Positions 45,397-53,968 of a stretch of DNA of 64,000 nucleotides are shown one piece after another. A program made the translations under genes and the position numbers. A model generated the notes under the pieces. It was not told the DNA's origin. It did no database searches and saw nothing but the letters and a program-made list of their open reading frames with translations. The stretch spans positions 2,666,001 to 2,730,000 of the forward strand of contig NZ_AZUP01000001.1 of NCBI RefSeq assembly GCF_000527135.1, given 5' to 3'. This stretch comes from Methyloversatilis discipulorum. Lineage in GTDB: Bacteria > Pseudomonadota > Gammaproteobacteria > Burkholderiales > Rhodocyclaceae. Each line of letters starts with the position of its first letter. The stretch's first letter is position 1.

Positions 45397-46299
45397 TCAC
45401 GCCGGCAGTTGCGCAAACTCGCTTGCCAGATGATCGACCAGCCCGCGTACCGCCGGCAGCAGGCCGCGGCGCGACGGGAACACGACGTGGGCGATGCCGC
45501 AGCGTGGCGCCCAGTTCGGCAGTACGTCGATCAGACGGCCGCTGGCGAGGTCGTCGCGCACCATCATGGTCGGCAGCTGGGCGACGCCGACGCCGTGCAG
45601 CGCCGCGCTGCGCAAGGCGGCCAGATCGTCGGTCACCAGTCGCGGCGCGTGGCGCACCTGCGCGCTGGCGCCGTCCGGGCCTTCCAGCATCCACGCGTGG
45701 TCGCGCTGCGCCGGCCCCCAGGCCACGCTGGGCAGTGTTGCGAGATCGGCCGGCACGCGCACCTCGCCCAGCGGCGTGATCAGGTCCGGGTGGGCGACCA
45801 GGCGCTGCAGACTGTCGCCCAGCACCTTCATCACGAGGTCGGTGTCCTCCAGCGGCGGAAAGCGCACGCGGATCGCCAGGTCGAAACCTTCACGGATCAC
45901 GTCGACGCGCCGGTTGGTGCTCTCCAGGTGAATCTGCACGCGCGGACAGGCTGCCATGTAGCGGCTCAGCATGTCGGCCACCTGGTATTCGAGCAGCGCG
46001 GTCGGACAGGCCAGCCGTACGATGCCCTGCGGCTCGGCGCGCGTGCGCTCGACCGCCTCCTGCGCCGCCTCGGCTTCGACCAGCATGGCGACGCAGTGGC
46101 CGTAATAAGCCTGGCCGATCTCGGTCACCGCGAAACGGCGAGTCGAGCGCTGGATCAGCCGCACGCCCAGATTCTCTTCCAGCAGCGCGATGCGCCGGCT
46201 GAGCTTGGACTTGTGCATGTCCAGCGCGCGCGCGGCAGGCGCGAAGCCGCCGTGCTCGACCACGCGGGCAAAGAAGTAGAGGTCGTTCAGGTCCTGCAT
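45397..46299 (-). CDS. LysR-family transcriptional regulator
   Basis: The 300-residue protein has a winged helix at about residues 1-60 (LNDLYFFARVVEHGGFAPAARALDMHKSKLSRRI is the helix-turn-helix region; only its start is quoted in function) and a periplasmic-binding-like effector domain. The ATG at 46299 fits the family start; an in-frame GTG at 46311 is possible. It is divergent from a pirin gene, so pirin is its likely target. Confidence 0.9.
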   Translation of the reverse strand: MQDLNDLYFFARVVEHGGFAPAARALDMHKSKLSRRIALLEENLGVRLIQRSTRRFAVTEIGQAYYGHCVAMLVEAEAAQEAVERTRAEPQGIVRLACPTALLEYQVADMLSRYMAACPRVQIHLESTNRRVDVIREGFDLAIRVRFPPLEDTDLVMKVLGDSLQRLVAHPDLITPLGEVRVPADLATLPSVAWGPAQRDHAWMLEGPDGASAQVRHAPRLVTDDLAALRSAALHGVGVAQLPTMMVRDDLASGRLIDVLPNWAPRCGIAHVVFPSRRGLLPAVRGLVDHLASEFAQLPA

Positions 46300-46403
46300 C
46301 TCAGTTGCCACACCGCCCCCATCGTTCCATCAATAGAACACTGAATAGCGATTTTGCCGTCTAGTGCGTCGATTGTCGCGAATCTAGTATTCACCCCAAC
46401 GCA

Positions 46404-46426
46404 GCACGGTTCAGACGGAACGGTGC
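46404..46426. promoter_or_regulatory. Operator-like inverted repeat before pirin
   Basis: GCACGGTTC (46404-46412) and GAACGGTGC (46418-46426) form an imperfect dyad (eight of nine pairs, five-base spacer) in the LysR/pirin divergent gap, 20 bases before the pirin start. LysR proteins usually bind T-N11-A sites, so another regulator or an RNA hairpin is also possible. Confidence 0.35.
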
Positions 46427-46446
46427 GAACGAACAGGAGAAACGCC

Positions 46447-47316
46447 ATGAAAAAGATTGCAGGTCTGTACAGCGCCCCTCGCCAGCACTGGGTTGGCGAC
46501 GGCTTTCCGGTGCGTTCGCTGTTTTCCTACGATTCGATGGGCCGCCACGTCAGCCCCTTCCTGCTGCTGGACTATGCCGGCCCGGCGAACTTCGAGCCGT
46601 CGGACACGCCGCGCGGCGTCGGCCGCCACCCGCACCGTGGCTTCGAAACGGTCACCATCGTCTATGACGGGGAAGTCGCCCACCAGGACTCGACCGGCGC
46701 CGGCGGCGTCATCGGCCCGGGCGACGTGCAGTGGATGACCGCCGGTGCGGGCATCATCCACGAGGAATTCCATTCGCCGGACTTCACCCGCCGCGGCGGC
46801 CCGCTGGAAATGGTGCAGCTGTGGGTGAACCTGCCGGCGCGCGACAAGCGTGCAGCGCCCGGCTACCAGCATCTGGCGAAGACCGACATTCCGGTGGTCG
46901 ACCTGCCGGGCGGCGCCGGACATCTGCGCGTCATCGCCGGCGAATACGCTGGGCGCAGTGGGCCGGCCCGCACCTTCACGCCGGTCGATGTGTGGGACCT
47001 GAAGCTGAAGGCCGGTGCCGACCTCGAACTGACGGTGCCGGAGGGCCATACGCTGGCGCTGGTGGTACTGCACGGTCTGATCCACGCCAACGGCAGCCAG
47101 CCGGTGCGCGAGGCGCAGATGGCGCTCTACCATCGCGAAGGCAGCCGTTTCTCGATCGCCGCCGAAACCGACGCCACCGTGCTGCTGCTGGCCGGCGAAC
47201 CGATAGACGAACCGATCGCCGGCTACGGCCCCTTCGTGATGAACACGAAGGACGAAATCCGCGAGGCGATCGACGACTTCAGGTCGTCCGAATCGCGCTT
47301 TCTTGCGGTGCGTTGA
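46447..47316 (+). CDS. Pirin-family protein
   Basis: The 289-residue bicupin protein has the N-terminal metal site typical of pirins (HPHRGFET, near residue 58, and later HEEFH). Bacterial pirins act as quercetinase-like or redox-sensing proteins. GGAG precedes the start. The last 12 codons, encoding FRSSESRFLAVR, lie inside the left arm of a long inverted repeat, so the C-terminus may have been supplied or altered by that element. Confidence 0.9.
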   Translation: MKKIAGLYSAPRQHWVGDGFPVRSLFSYDSMGRHVSPFLLLDYAGPANFEPSDTPRGVGRHPHRGFETVTIVYDGEVAHQDSTGAGGVIGPGDVQWMTAGAGIIHEEFHSPDFTRRGGPLEMVQLWVNLPARDKRAAPGYQHLAKTDIPVVDLPGGAGHLRVIAGEYAGRSGPARTFTPVDVWDLKLKAGADLELTVPEGHTLALVVLHGLIHANGSQPVREAQMALYHREGSRFSIAAETDATVLLLAGEPIDEPIAGYGPFVMNTKDEIREAIDDFRSSESRFLAVR

Positions 47317-47549
47317 TCGTGAGCCCCGTGCGATCAAGGCGTACGCCGCCGCTGAGACTGGCTGTCTCTGCAAGAAGTACAACGCAGAGCGCAGGGGGCT
47401 CACGGTCAACCCGTTGGGCGGCGATCAGCATGCTCGCATGGCTGCGTTGCACCTCCTCGACGGACAGCCAGTCCGTCAGCGTCGGCGCGCCTTGCCCTGC
47501 GAGCATGCTGATTGCCGCGCACCGTAAGAAAGCGCAATTCGGACGACCT
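47281..47549. repeat. Foldback element with 32-bp inverted ends
   Basis: The ends 47281-47312 and 47518-47549 are inverted copies matching at 30 of 32 positions. Inside lie further dyads: TTGATCG/CGATCAA (47313-47319, 47331-47337), GTGAGCCCC/GGGGCTCAC (47319-47327, 47395-47403), GACTGGCTGTC/GACAGCCAGTC (47356-47366, 47463-47473) and a 17-bp pair at 47421-47437 and 47499-47515 with one mismatch. There is no credible ORF or transposase. The remaining gap to 47689 holds nothing recognised. It looks like a MITE or a structured RNA locus. Confidence 0.65.
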
Positions 47550-47689
47550 CGCGGGCGTTTCGAAGCCGCGACCACCTGATCCGTTTCACCCCCTGCGCGC
47601 ACCGGGGCGCGCAGGGATCACTCCGCCGGGCGCCACAAAGGCCAAAGCCACCCACTCGGCACCCAACCTCAACTGCAAGGAGAATTGCC

Positions 47690-48313
47690 ATGACCACGAA
47701 GACCTACAAGAAGCTGAACAAGGACGACGCCGTGATGCTGCTGGTGGACCACCAGGCAGGCCTGCTGTCGCTGGTGCGCGACATCGATCCGGACAAATTC
47801 CGCAACAACGTGCTGGCCACCGCCGATCTGGCCAAGTACTTCAAGCTGCCCGCCATCCTGACCACCAGCTTCGAACAGGGCCCGAACGGCCCGCTGATGC
47901 CGGAGCTGAAGGAACTGTTCCCGGACGCGCCCTACGTCGCCCGCCCCGGCCAGATCAATGCCTGGGACAACGAGGACTTCGTCAAGGCGATCAAGGCCAC
48001 CGGCCGCAAGCAGCTCATCATCGCCGGCGTGGTGACCGAAGTGTGCGTCGCCTTCCCGGCCCTGTCGGCGATCGAAGAAGGGTTCGACGTGTTCGTCGTG
48101 ACCGACGCCTCCGGCACCTTCAACGACATCGCCCGCCATTCGGCCTGGGACCGCATGTCGCAGGCCGGCGCGCAGCTGATCAACTGGTTCGGCGTGGCGT
48201 GCGAACTGCACCGCGACTGGCGCAACGACGTTGAAGGCCTGGCCACGCTGCTGTCCAACCACATCCCGGACTACCGCAACCTGATCACCAGCTACAACGC
48301 GCTGAAGGGCTGA
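47690..48313 (+). CDS. Isochorismatase-like hydrolase (YcaC-type)
   Basis: The 207-residue protein has the cysteine-hydrolase fold. Asp20 (LLVDHQAG), a Lys near residue 105 and the catalytic Cys (GVVTEVCVAF) form the usual triad. It resembles YcaC of unknown substrate. Its promoter would lie in or beside the foldback element. Confidence 0.9.
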   Translation: MTTKTYKKLNKDDAVMLLVDHQAGLLSLVRDIDPDKFRNNVLATADLAKYFKLPAILTTSFEQGPNGPLMPELKELFPDAPYVARPGQINAWDNEDFVKAIKATGRKQLIIAGVVTEVCVAFPALSAIEEGFDVFVVTDASGTFNDIARHSAWDRMSQAGAQLINWFGVACELHRDWRNDVEGLATLLSNHIPDYRNLITSYNALKG

Positions 48314-48414
48314 AGCCCGAAGGAAGGAGGGCGGGTCGTCCGGAAGGATGACCTGCCATCGTCATGTCCGGCGATATCATCGGCACGCCCTGACTCGCCC
48401 GATACTCGCCGCCC

Positions 48415-48933
48415 ATGTTCATCGCCCATGCCCCATCGGGCTATCTTCTTGCCACGCATTTCGTCGAGCGTGCGCGTTCGCTGCCCGTCCGGGCAAGCCT
48501 CGCCGTGGCGGCCGGCGTGATCGGCGGTCTCGCACCGGACTTCGACATGCTGTGGTTCTACCTGGTCGATGCGCGGCAAACCCACCATCACAAGTACATC
48601 AGCCACTGGCCTGTCCTGTGGCTGTCGCTGCTGATGCTTGCGCTGCTGTGGCGACAGGTGAGGCCATCGAGCGCCAGCGCCGTCGTGCTCGGTCTCTTTG
48701 CCGCGGGCGGCCTGCTGCACATGGTGCTGGACAGCGTGGTCGGCGACATCTGGTGGTTCGCGCCCTTCGTCGACCGCCCGTTCGCGCTGTTCACCGTGCC
48801 CGCGCTGTACAAGCCCTGGTGGCTCAACTTCTTCCTGCACTGGTCGTTCGCGCTCGAACTGGCGATCTGCGCCTGGGCGCTCGCCACCTGGCGGCGCCGC
48901 CAGCGCGCACGGCCGATTCGTGGCGTGCGCTGA
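48415..48933 (+). CDS. YdjM-type membrane-bound metal-dependent hydrolase-like protein
   Basis: The 172-residue protein has four membrane helices and conserved His/Asp residues (FIAHAPSGYLL; APDFDMLWFY; HHHKYISHWP; HMVLDS) typical of the YdjM/DUF457-like family of predicted metal-dependent membrane hydrolases. The substrate is unknown. The 100-bp gap upstream holds nothing clear. Confidence 0.85.
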   Translation: MFIAHAPSGYLLATHFVERARSLPVRASLAVAAGVIGGLAPDFDMLWFYLVDARQTHHHKYISHWPVLWLSLLMLALLWRQVRPSSASAVVLGLFAAGGLLHMVLDSVVGDIWWFAPFVDRPFALFTVPALYKPWWLNFFLHWSFALELAICAWALATWRRRQRARPIRGVR

Positions 48934-48965
48934 TCGGGCTCGCAGCCACCCGCAAGGGTCTCGGT

Positions 48966-49973
48966 TCAGCTCCGGAACTGCGCCGCCACGAAAGCCCAGA
49001 CCATCCGTGATGCATCGGGCCCGAGCGGGTCGCTGAAGGGCATTTGCGCAGCACCGCCGCTCCACGCATGCGCCAGCCCGTGGACCTGAACCAGCCGCGA
49101 CACGATGCGCCCGGCGCGGCGGAAGTCGGTCACCGTCATCGCGTGGCGCTGGCCGCGCTGCACGCTGCGAGGCGGCCGGGCGCGAGCGCCCAGGCCTTCG
49201 GCCCACTGCTGCGCGGCGGCGTGGGCGTTCTGCAGCGCCACCACCCTGTCGGCATCGCCGTGGATGACCAGCAGCGGCGGCCAGCCGCTTTCCACTTCCA
49301 GCGGCGTCGCCTCCAGCGGTTTCGTCGCGCGACGGCCGTGCATCGCGCCGAGCGCGGACAGGGTCGAATGAGCGGTACCCGGCGGCACGCCCGAGTGCAT
49401 CACGACGGCACGAAAGCGCGCCGGGTGGCGGGTTGCCAGCAGCGCCGCCATGCTGGCGCCGGCCGACAGACCGGCGATCGCCACCCGCGTCGGGTCCGCG
49501 GAGTGCAGCAGGCAGACCTGGTCGATCATCTTCATGATCAGCGCCGCCTCGCCGCCGGCGCGACCTGCGGTCGAGTCGAACCAGTTCCAGCACCCTTGCG
49601 CATTGGCCAGCCTGTCCTGTTCCGGGTAGAGCACCATGAAGTGCTCGCGCAGCGCCACCTTGTTCATCCGCGTACTGCGGGCAAAGGTGTTCGCGTCCTG
49701 CGCGCAGCCATGCAGCATCACCATCAACGGAAGCCGCTCGCCGATCGCGACGCCCGGCGGACGGTAAAGCCTGAAGCGGCGGGCGCCAGCGAGACCGCTG
49801 GCAATGCCGAGCGTCCACGCGCCGTCACCCGGCGGCGGCGCGCGGCGGTCGCGCACCGGCTTCATGGCCTGCCCCAGCGCGCGGGCGCCCGACTTCACCG
49901 CGCTGCGGGTGAAGGCCAGCAGACTGCGTTCGAGGCTTTTCGCCAGGACGGACTTGCGACTGCGTCTTTTCAT
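48966..49973 (-). CDS. PHB-depolymerase-type esterase
   Basis: The 335-residue alpha/beta-hydrolase has the nucleophile motif GLSAG and the oxyanion-hole loop MLHGCAQ. It matches the PHB depolymerase (LpqC/feruloyl-esterase-like) family. No clear secretion signal is present, so an intracellular role is possible. The ATG at 49973 fits better than an in-frame GTG at 50003. Confidence 0.85.
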   Translation of the reverse strand: MKRRSRKSVLAKSLERSLLAFTRSAVKSGARALGQAMKPVRDRRAPPPGDGAWTLGIASGLAGARRFRLYRPPGVAIGERLPLMVMLHGCAQDANTFARSTRMNKVALREHFMVLYPEQDRLANAQGCWNWFDSTAGRAGGEAALIMKMIDQVCLLHSADPTRVAIAGLSAGASMAALLATRHPARFRAVVMHSGVPPGTAHSTLSALGAMHGRRATKPLEATPLEVESGWPPLLVIHGDADRVVALQNAHAAAQQWAEGLGARARPPRSVQRGQRHAMTVTDFRRAGRIVSRLVQVHGLAHAWSGGAAQMPFSDPLGPDASRMVWAFVAAQFRS

Positions 49974-50126
49974 CCGCCCGATTATGCGGCCGCCGGGTGT
50001 CACGCCAATGATGACGAACTTCTGTCACCGAAATGCTGCTGCGCCTTGAGCTGCGGCGTCTCCGGACGCTGCCGCCGGAAGAGGATTGAGTACCGCGAGG
50101 CGATGGGAGGACAATTCCAGCCGGCT

Positions 50127-50153
50127 TGTCACAAGGGCGGGAGCCCGCGCGTC
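50127..50153 (+). promoter_or_regulatory. ECF41-type promoter before the sigma gene
   Basis: TGTCACA (50127-50133) and CGTC (50150-50153) are 16 bases apart, 37 bases before the sigma factor start. This is the -35/-10 signature reported for ECF41 sigma factors and would make the sigma gene autoregulated. Confidence 0.75.
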
Positions 50154-50189
50154 TTCGACGCGTATCCACTTCCGTTGCGGCTTCTGCAC

Positions 50190-51059
50190 ATGACCTTGAC
50201 CACCCACACCTTCGACCAGCACCGCCGGCGCCTGACCGGCATCGCCTACCGCATGCTCGGCTCGCGCGCCGACGCCGACGACGTGCTGCAGGACGCCTGG
50301 CTGCGCTGGCACGAGTCGGCGCCGGCCGATCTGCGTTCCGCCGAAGCCTGGCTGGTGACCACGGTGACCCGGCTCAGCATCGACCGTCTGCGCGCGCGCA
50401 AGGCCGAAGCCGCGCACTACGTCGGCCCCTGGCTGCCGGAACCGCTGGCCGAGCACGACCCGATCACCCCTGAATGGCAGCTGGAACGGGCCAGCGACCT
50501 GTCCTTCGCCTTCATCGCGGTACTCGAACGCCTGAGCCCGGACGAGCGCGCCGCCTTCCTGCTGCGCGAAGTGTTCGACTACGACTACCCTGAGGTTGCG
50601 CAGGCGCTGGACAAGAGCGAGGCGGCCTGCCGCCAGCTGGTGCATCGTGCGAAGACGCGGGTGGGTGAACAGCAGCCACGCTTCACCGTCGACCGCGAGG
50701 CCCATCTGCGCGTGCTGCGCCGTTTCATGGCCGCCGCCCAGTCGGGCAAGCGCGACGACATCGAAAGCCTGCTGGCGGACGACGCGATCGCCGTATCCGA
50801 CGGCGGCGGCAAGACCTGGGCAACGCTCAAGCCGCTGCACGGCGCTTCGCGCATCGCCTGGCTCTACTACGCCGTTGCACGCAATCAGGACATCGCACTC
50901 GAATGGCGCGAAGGCGTGGTCAACGGCGAACCGGCCATCCTGCGCTATCGCAACGGCGTGCTGCACTCGACGCTGTCCATCGTGACCGACGGCGAACGCG
51001 TGCTCGCCATGTACGGCGTGTTGAACCCGGACAAGCTGGGCAGCTTCCACATCGACTGA
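50190..51059 (+). CDS. ECF41-type sigma factor (SigJ-like)
   Basis: The 289-residue protein has sigma region 2 (about residues 8-75), region 4 (about 105-160) and a fused SnoaL-like C-terminal domain (about 170-289). The linker WLPEPL and the C-terminal DGGGK motif are the diagnostic ECF41 signatures; the fused domain acts as a built-in regulator in place of an anti-sigma factor. The downstream gene encodes a CMD-domain protein, the usual ECF41 partner. Confidence 0.92.
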   Translation: MTLTTHTFDQHRRRLTGIAYRMLGSRADADDVLQDAWLRWHESAPADLRSAEAWLVTTVTRLSIDRLRARKAEAAHYVGPWLPEPLAEHDPITPEWQLERASDLSFAFIAVLERLSPDERAAFLLREVFDYDYPEVAQALDKSEAACRQLVHRAKTRVGEQQPRFTVDREAHLRVLRRFMAAAQSGKRDDIESLLADDAIAVSDGGGKTWATLKPLHGASRIAWLYYAVARNQDIALEWREGVVNGEPAILRYRNGVLHSTLSIVTDGERVLAMYGVLNPDKLGSFHID

Positions 51060-51069
51060 CGCAGGCGGC

Positions 51070-51096
51070 TGTCACACCGGGCTGCCGCTCGTCGTC
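51070..51096 (+). promoter_or_regulatory. ECF41-type promoter before the CMD gene
   Basis: TGTCACA (51070-51076) and CGTC (51093-51096) are again 16 bases apart, just after the sigma gene stop. A second CGTC at 51090 overlaps it. The match to the site before the sigma gene supports a regulon of at least two transcripts. Confidence 0.75.
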
Positions 51097-51146
51097 TTGT
51101 CCATGAGCGCATCGATTCCGCTGCGCACCCACGTGGAGAAGACCTC

Positions 51147-51599
51147 ATGCACGGCCTGCGACTGCCCTACTTCCGCCTGGCACCGGAAGCCTACAAAACC
51201 CTGTACGCACTGTCCGACCAGATCGGCCGCGGCGCGCTCGACAAGAAGCTGGTCGAGCTGGTCTATCTGCGCGTGTCGCAGATGAACGGCTGCGCCTTCT
51301 GCCTGGACATGCACGCCACCGCGCTGCGCGGTCTCGGCGAGAATGCGCAGCGCATGGACGTCGTTGCCGGCTGGCGCGAATGCAGCTTCTTCAGCGAGGC
51401 CGAACGCGCCGCGCTGGACTGGGCGGAAACGCTCACCCGCATCGGCGAAGGCGCCCCCGAAGACGCGCAGTTCGACGCACTGAAACAGCATTTCAGCGAC
51501 GCTCAGATCTCCGAACTGACCTTCGCCGTCGCCACCATCAACGCGTGGAACCGCATCGCCGTGTCGATGCAACAGCCGATCGAACGGAGGGCGTCATGA
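51147..51599 (+). CDS. Carboxymuconolactone decarboxylase/AhpD-like protein
   Basis: The 150-residue CMD-fold protein has the redox motif CAFCLDMH (Cys49, Cys52, His56), as in AhpD-like alkylhydroperoxidases. ECF41 genes are typically linked to such CMD or oxidoreductase genes. GGAG precedes the start. The stop overlaps the next start (ATGA). Confidence 0.92.
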   Translation: MHGLRLPYFRLAPEAYKTLYALSDQIGRGALDKKLVELVYLRVSQMNGCAFCLDMHATALRGLGENAQRMDVVAGWRECSFFSEAERAALDWAETLTRIGEGAPEDAQFDALKQHFSDAQISELTFAVATINAWNRIAVSMQQPIERRAS

Positions 51600-52003
51600 T
51601 GCGCCGTGCACCATTGCTCGCGGCGCTGCTGTCGCTGGCCTTCGTCACCACGCCTGCCCCCGCGCACGAAGCCGGTCACGGCGGCGGCGTTGTGCAGCGG
51701 CTCAGTCAGCCGCTCAAGCCGGGCCTGGACGAAGGCGTGCTGCTGGTGGTCACGCTGGCACCGGGCGAAGCCAGCCCGCCGCATCGTCACCAGGCGCATG
51801 CATTCGTCTACATGCTGGAGGGAGAAGTGCTGATGCAGGTCGCAGGCGGACCCGAGCGCCGACTCAAGCCGGGCGACGTATTCGAGGAGAAACCGGACGA
51901 CATCCACACGCAGGCGCGCAACCTCAGCAGCACGGCGCCCGCCCGCTTCGCCGTGTTCATGGTGAAGAAGCAGGGCGTGCCGGTGGTGCTGCCAGCGAAC
52001 TGA
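51596..52003 (+). CDS. Secreted cupin-domain protein
   Basis: The 135-residue protein has a signal peptide (about residues 1-23) and a single cupin barrel (PPHRHQAHAFVYMLEGE; KPGDVF). It is translationally coupled to the CMD gene by ATGA and so falls in the ECF41 operon. A periplasmic metal-dependent role is likely; the substrate is unknown. Confidence 0.85.
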   Translation: MMRRAPLLAALLSLAFVTTPAPAHEAGHGGGVVQRLSQPLKPGLDEGVLLVVTLAPGEASPPHRHQAHAFVYMLEGEVLMQVAGGPERRLKPGDVFEEKPDDIHTQARNLSSTAPARFAVFMVKKQGVPVVLPAN

Positions 52004-52078
52004 GCGACCGCCGTTCCGCGGCGCGCCGCGGAACGCAGTCTGCTATCGTCCCGACGCTCCGACATCACGGCAGGTCTC

Positions 52079-52438
52079 ATGAGCGTCATCACCGTCTATC
52101 ACAACCCGAAATGCAGCAACTCGCGCGGCGCGCTTGAGCTGATACGCGAACGCGGCTTCGAGCCCCAGGTCGTCGAGTACCTGAAAACCCCGCTGTCGGC
52201 CGATGCGCTGCGCGCGCTGGTCGCCGCCTGCGGCGTGCCGGTGCGCGAACTGATGCGCAGCAAGGAAGCTGTTTTCGGCGAACTGGGCCTCGATGACCCG
52301 ACGCTCGACGACGACACGCTGATCGCTGCAATGGTCGAACACCCGGTGCTGCTGAACCGGCCCATCGTCGCCACCCCGCTGGGTACCCGGCTGTGCCGGC
52401 CACCTGAACGGGTGCTCGACATCCTGCCTGCGCGATGA
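52079..52438 (+). CDS. ArsC-family arsenate reductase-like protein
   Basis: The 119-residue thioredoxin-fold protein has the active-site Cys12 in NPKCSNSR, the P-loop-like signature of glutaredoxin-coupled ArsC. No ars operon is nearby; family members called YffB-like also exist, so arsenate may not be the true substrate. The stop overlaps the next start by four bases. Confidence 0.85.
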   Translation: MSVITVYHNPKCSNSRGALELIRERGFEPQVVEYLKTPLSADALRALVAACGVPVRELMRSKEAVFGELGLDDPTLDDDTLIAAMVEHPVLLNRPIVATPLGTRLCRPPERVLDILPAR

Positions 52439-53058
52439 GAAAGACCGGGCCGAACAAGGCCGAAACCGATCTGATGCCGCCGTTCGACGGGTTGACGCTG
52501 GAGCGCATCGTCATTCCCGACACGGCGGAAGCCGTCGCCGCCGCAGTCGCCGAAATCCGCGCCGCCGGCGAAGCCGGCTTCGACACCGAATCGAAGCCGA
52601 CCTTCAAACCGGGTGAAGTGAGCAGCGGGCCGCACCTCGTGCAGTTCGCGCTGCCCGACCGCGCCTTCCTGTTCCAGATGCACGACAGCGCCAGTCGCGA
52701 TGCGGCGTCCCTGCTGCTGGAGGATCCGGCGGTTCTGAAGATCGGCTTCGGCCTCAGCGCCGACCGCAGCCAGATCCACGCGAAACTCGGCGCCACGCTG
52801 CAGGCGGTACTCGACCTCGACCACCTGTTCCGCCGTCGCGGCTACAACAACTCGCTGGGGGCGCGCGCCGCCGTCGGCCTGGTGCTGGACCGCAATTTCC
52901 GCAAGTCGAAATCGGTGACCACCACCAACTGGTCGCTGCCGCGCCTCAGCGATGCGCAGAAGCTCTATGCCGCCAACGACGCCTACGCGGCGCTGCGCGT
53001 ATACCTCGCGCTCACGCTGACGCCGCAGGAAAGACAGGCGCTGCTGCCGGAGCGCTGA
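52435..53058 (+). CDS. RNase D-like 3'-5' exonuclease domain protein
   Basis: The 207-residue DEDD-type exonuclease domain has Asp-Glu in FDTESKP (motif I), a mid Asp (GFGLSADRSQ region) and Tyr/Asp in YAANDAYAAL (motif III, DEDDy type). There is no HRDC domain, so it is shorter than true RNase D. It is coupled to the ArsC-like gene. Confidence 0.85.
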   Translation: MRKTGPNKAETDLMPPFDGLTLERIVIPDTAEAVAAAVAEIRAAGEAGFDTESKPTFKPGEVSSGPHLVQFALPDRAFLFQMHDSASRDAASLLLEDPAVLKIGFGLSADRSQIHAKLGATLQAVLDLDHLFRRRGYNNSLGARAAVGLVLDRNFRKSKSVTTTNWSLPRLSDAQKLYAANDAYAALRVYLALTLTPQERQALLPER

Positions 53059-53067
53059 GCGGGTCTT

Positions 53068-53356
53068 GTCGCGGTCGGAAGAGCGCTCCTGCAAAGCCCC
53101 CCGCCCGGCACGGACCGCAAGTCTGGCGCTTCCCCCTGTGTGAGCGGCCGTGGCCGCGACACAGCCACTGCAGTCCTCAGGCTTCGACACAGGCCGCAGT
53201 CGGGGGTCAGAAGACCCCTCCCACACAAACCCGGCTCGGGCCACCGATCCCGAGTCTGGCGCTCCCCCTGTGGGAGCGACCTCCGGTCGCGATGCGGCCT
53301 CGGCGGACCGCAGGCTCCGGCACTGGTCACTGTCGGGGCCGGAAGGCCCCTGCCAC
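53068..53356. repeat. Alternating BIME-like array
   Basis: Five related palindromic heads alternate in orientation: minus at 53068-53093, plus at 53136-53160, minus at 53199-53225, plus at 53269-53298 and minus at 53331-53356. They share the CTGTGGGAG/CTCCCACAG head and a GCGGTC- or GGGGTC-type stem seen at 41.1 kb. They fill the 329-bp gap, which has no supported ORF. The alternation matches BIME-type REP clusters. Confidence 0.7.
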
Positions 53357-53387
53357 AGAAACCCGAGAAGCTTGTCTGTGCTGCGCC

Positions 53388-53897
53388 TCAGCCAAGCACG
53401 CGGGTCATGTAGCAGGCATCTTCGCCATAGCTGGCCAGCGCCTGCACAGGCACAGTCCCAAGCGCCGGTCGATAGCCGCGCTGCACCCAGTAGCCGGCGG
53501 CATCGCCGACCGCGACCAGGGCGGCGCAGCGAAGTCCGCGGCATACCGCCGCATCGTGCGCCGCCTCGTACAGCGCGGCCGCCACGCCGCTGCCGCGGGC
53601 CGACCTAGCCACTGCACAGTCGTGCAGATACCAGCGCGTCGCCGGCACCGGCAGCGCGGCAAGTTCGGTGTCCAGCGCCGGTGGCTTGCCGTCGTGCCAC
53701 GGATGCGACACCAGATAGCCGAGCAGATCGCCGGCCGCTGACTGCGCCACCAGGCAAAGATCCGGCGCCAGGCTCATGCGGTTCAGATAGACCGCGGCGC
53801 GCTCGGGCGCGAAGGCCGCATCGGCATAGGCGATTGCCTGCAGCGCGAGTACGGCGTCGACATCGCCGGCGCGCATGGTGCGGATGATCGGATGCAT
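53388..53897 (-). CDS. GNAT-family N-acetyltransferase
   Basis: The 169-residue protein has the acetyl-CoA-binding segment (V-A-x-S-x-R-G-x-G-V-A, about residues 95-108) and the C-terminal GDAAGYWVQRGYRP typical of GNATs. The substrate is unknown. It is 71 bases upstream of the MscS gene stop, same direction but probably separate. Confidence 0.88.
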   Translation of the reverse strand: MHPIIRTMRAGDVDAVLALQAIAYADAAFAPERAAVYLNRMSLAPDLCLVAQSAAGDLLGYLVSHPWHDGKPPALDTELAALPVPATRWYLHDCAVARSARGSGVAAALYEAAHDAAVCRGLRCAALVAVGDAAGYWVQRGYRPALGTVPVQALASYGEDACYMTRVLG

Positions 53898-53968
53898 CAG
53901 TGCTGCAAAGCCTCAGAAAGTGAAATGCGCGTCGGCACCTTGGGGCATGGTGACACCTGCGCGCCGTG

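Noticed and set aside
47401..47437. Integron attC site
   Set aside because: A GTTGGGC core is present, but no matching partner core at the expected distance and no integrase was seen.
47303..47527. A 74-codon open frame inside the foldback element
   Set aside because: It only follows the inverted repeats, has no ribosome-binding site and no resemblance to a protein family.
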